DNA of 64,000 nt from Bacteroidota bacterium (GTDB lineage: Bacteria; Bacteroidota; Bacteroidia; Chitinophagales; Chitinophagaceae), in the NCBI GenBank assembly GCA_030706735.1, contig JAUZNZ010000006.1, positions 62,001 to 126,000 of the forward strand. Direction: 5' to 3'. Under the pieces are notes generated by a model that did not search any database, was not told where the DNA came from, and was given only the letters and a program-made list of their open reading frames with translations. Positions 63,722-64,000 of the stretch are shown here, piece after piece. Position numbers and translations under genes: made by a program. Numbering within the stretch: the stretch's first letter is position 1; every line of letters begins with the position of its first letter.

Positions 63722-64000
63722 TTATTTATGAAGGGTAATGGTAGGAATCTGCACCACTTTCATCGAATCCACGACGATGTTGTTGATGGTGGTGTCCTTA
63801 TATCCATTATGCCCCTTGAAGTTGATCGAATAGGTGCCGGCCGGAACGCCCCTGAAAAGGTAATTGCCGCCATAATTAGGTATCGCATAAAGCGTATCGC
63901 CCGCATTGTAGGCTGTCACCAGCGGAGAAGCGCCTTGCGGCAATATCCTGCCCTGTATCTTCGCCATGACGTGATCATTGAACACGGTGAAATAAGGCTT
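63722..64000 (-). CDS. C-terminal part of a surface protein with a regulatory-like Ig domain (5' partial)
   Basis: Only the last 92 residues are visible; the frame is open to the right edge (KPYFTVFNDHVMAKIQGRIL). The sequence is one carboxypeptidase-regulatory-like/DUF4382 C-terminal beta domain, with QGRILPQGASPLVTAYNAGD, YLFRGVPAGTYSINFKGHNG and YKDTTINNIVVDSMKV, ending in PTITLHK. DUF4382 proteins of Bacteroidota are lipoproteins with this domain at their end. The N-terminus needed to prove this lies outside the window. A strong terminator follows. Confidence 0.7.
   Translation of the reverse strand, partial: KPYFTVFNDHVMAKIQGRILPQGASPLVTAYNAGDTLYAIPNYGGNYLFRGVPAGTYSINFKGHNGYKDTTINNIVVDSMKVVQIPTITLHK

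Noticed and set aside
1-64000. Mobile element, prophage or CRISPR array
   Set aside because: No transposase, integrase, phage structural gene, Cas gene or regularly spaced identical repeats were seen; the heptamer arrays are too short and lack spacers.

Overview
The window reads as chromosomal DNA of a Bacteroidota bacterium, most likely a Chitinophagaceae-type member (inference from gene content; no rRNA or tRNA gene is present to test it). Signs are the TAnnTTTG-type -7 promoter boxes before several genes, the near absence of Shine-Dalgarno sequences, many secreted or lipoprotein products, a DUF2807 head-GIN protein, a DUF5117/5118-type zinc protease, a haem_bd protein and a small T9SS-CTD-like protein. 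GC content is moderate. Coding density is high, and I see no transposase, integrase, phage gene or CRISPR array.

Layout. 1-4.5 kb: a cut-off M14 peptidase/CE2-like esterase fusion, a GH20-like glycosidase, a quinone-oxidoreductase-type enzyme and a small unknown protein. 4.5-12.7 kb: a lipoprotein alpha-2-macroglobulin (A2M) divergent from penicillin-binding protein 1C, the classic bacterial A2M/PBP1C pair. 12.7-16.9 kb: a secreted unknown and a DUF2807 lipoprotein, divergent from guaA and a periplasmic binding protein. 16.9-25.3 kb: a ligase-associated DNA-damage-response cluster (MBL exonuclease, ATP-dependent DNA ligase, Lhr-like DEXH helicase, PdeM phosphoesterase) interleaved with a di-haem c-type cytochrome, a haem-binding-domain protein and an inverted membrane-protein gene. 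A convergent XRE-S24 (LexA-like) regulator follows. 26.3-32.5 kb: secA and a zinc metalloprotease, ending in a strong terminator. 32.6-37.1 kb: two amidohydrolase-fold secreted proteins. 37.2-44.5 kb: deoC, a SPOR protein, an M20 amidohydrolase, a malic enzyme-phosphotransacetylase fusion, an MlaE/MlaF-type ABC pair and sucD, ending in a strong terminator. 44.5-53.1 kb: a DRHD heptad-repeat secreted protein, a second and larger thioester A2M, an FAD oxidoreductase and an MtfA-like peptidase. 53.4-64 kb: aspS, a membrane protein, an S1C protease, rarA, an ElaA-like acetyltransferase, an outer-membrane beta-barrel protein, a small CTD-like secreted protein between direct repeats, uvrA, and a cut-off surface protein.

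How the genes work together. Three themes stand out. Envelope defence and repair: two thioester A2Ms, PBP1C and several secreted or membrane proteases. Genome maintenance: the ligase cluster, its possible S24 regulator, RarA and UvrA. Central metabolism: GMP synthesis, deoxyribose-phosphate aldolase, malic enzyme/PTA and succinyl-CoA ligase. The points most worth following are the haem proteins embedded in the DNA-repair cluster, the LexA-like cleavage geometry and operator-like repeats of the neighbouring XRE-S24 protein, a 7-bp RCTTGNR tandem repeat found both between genes and in frame inside the helicase gene, and 19-bp near-identical direct repeats flanking the small CTD-like gene.
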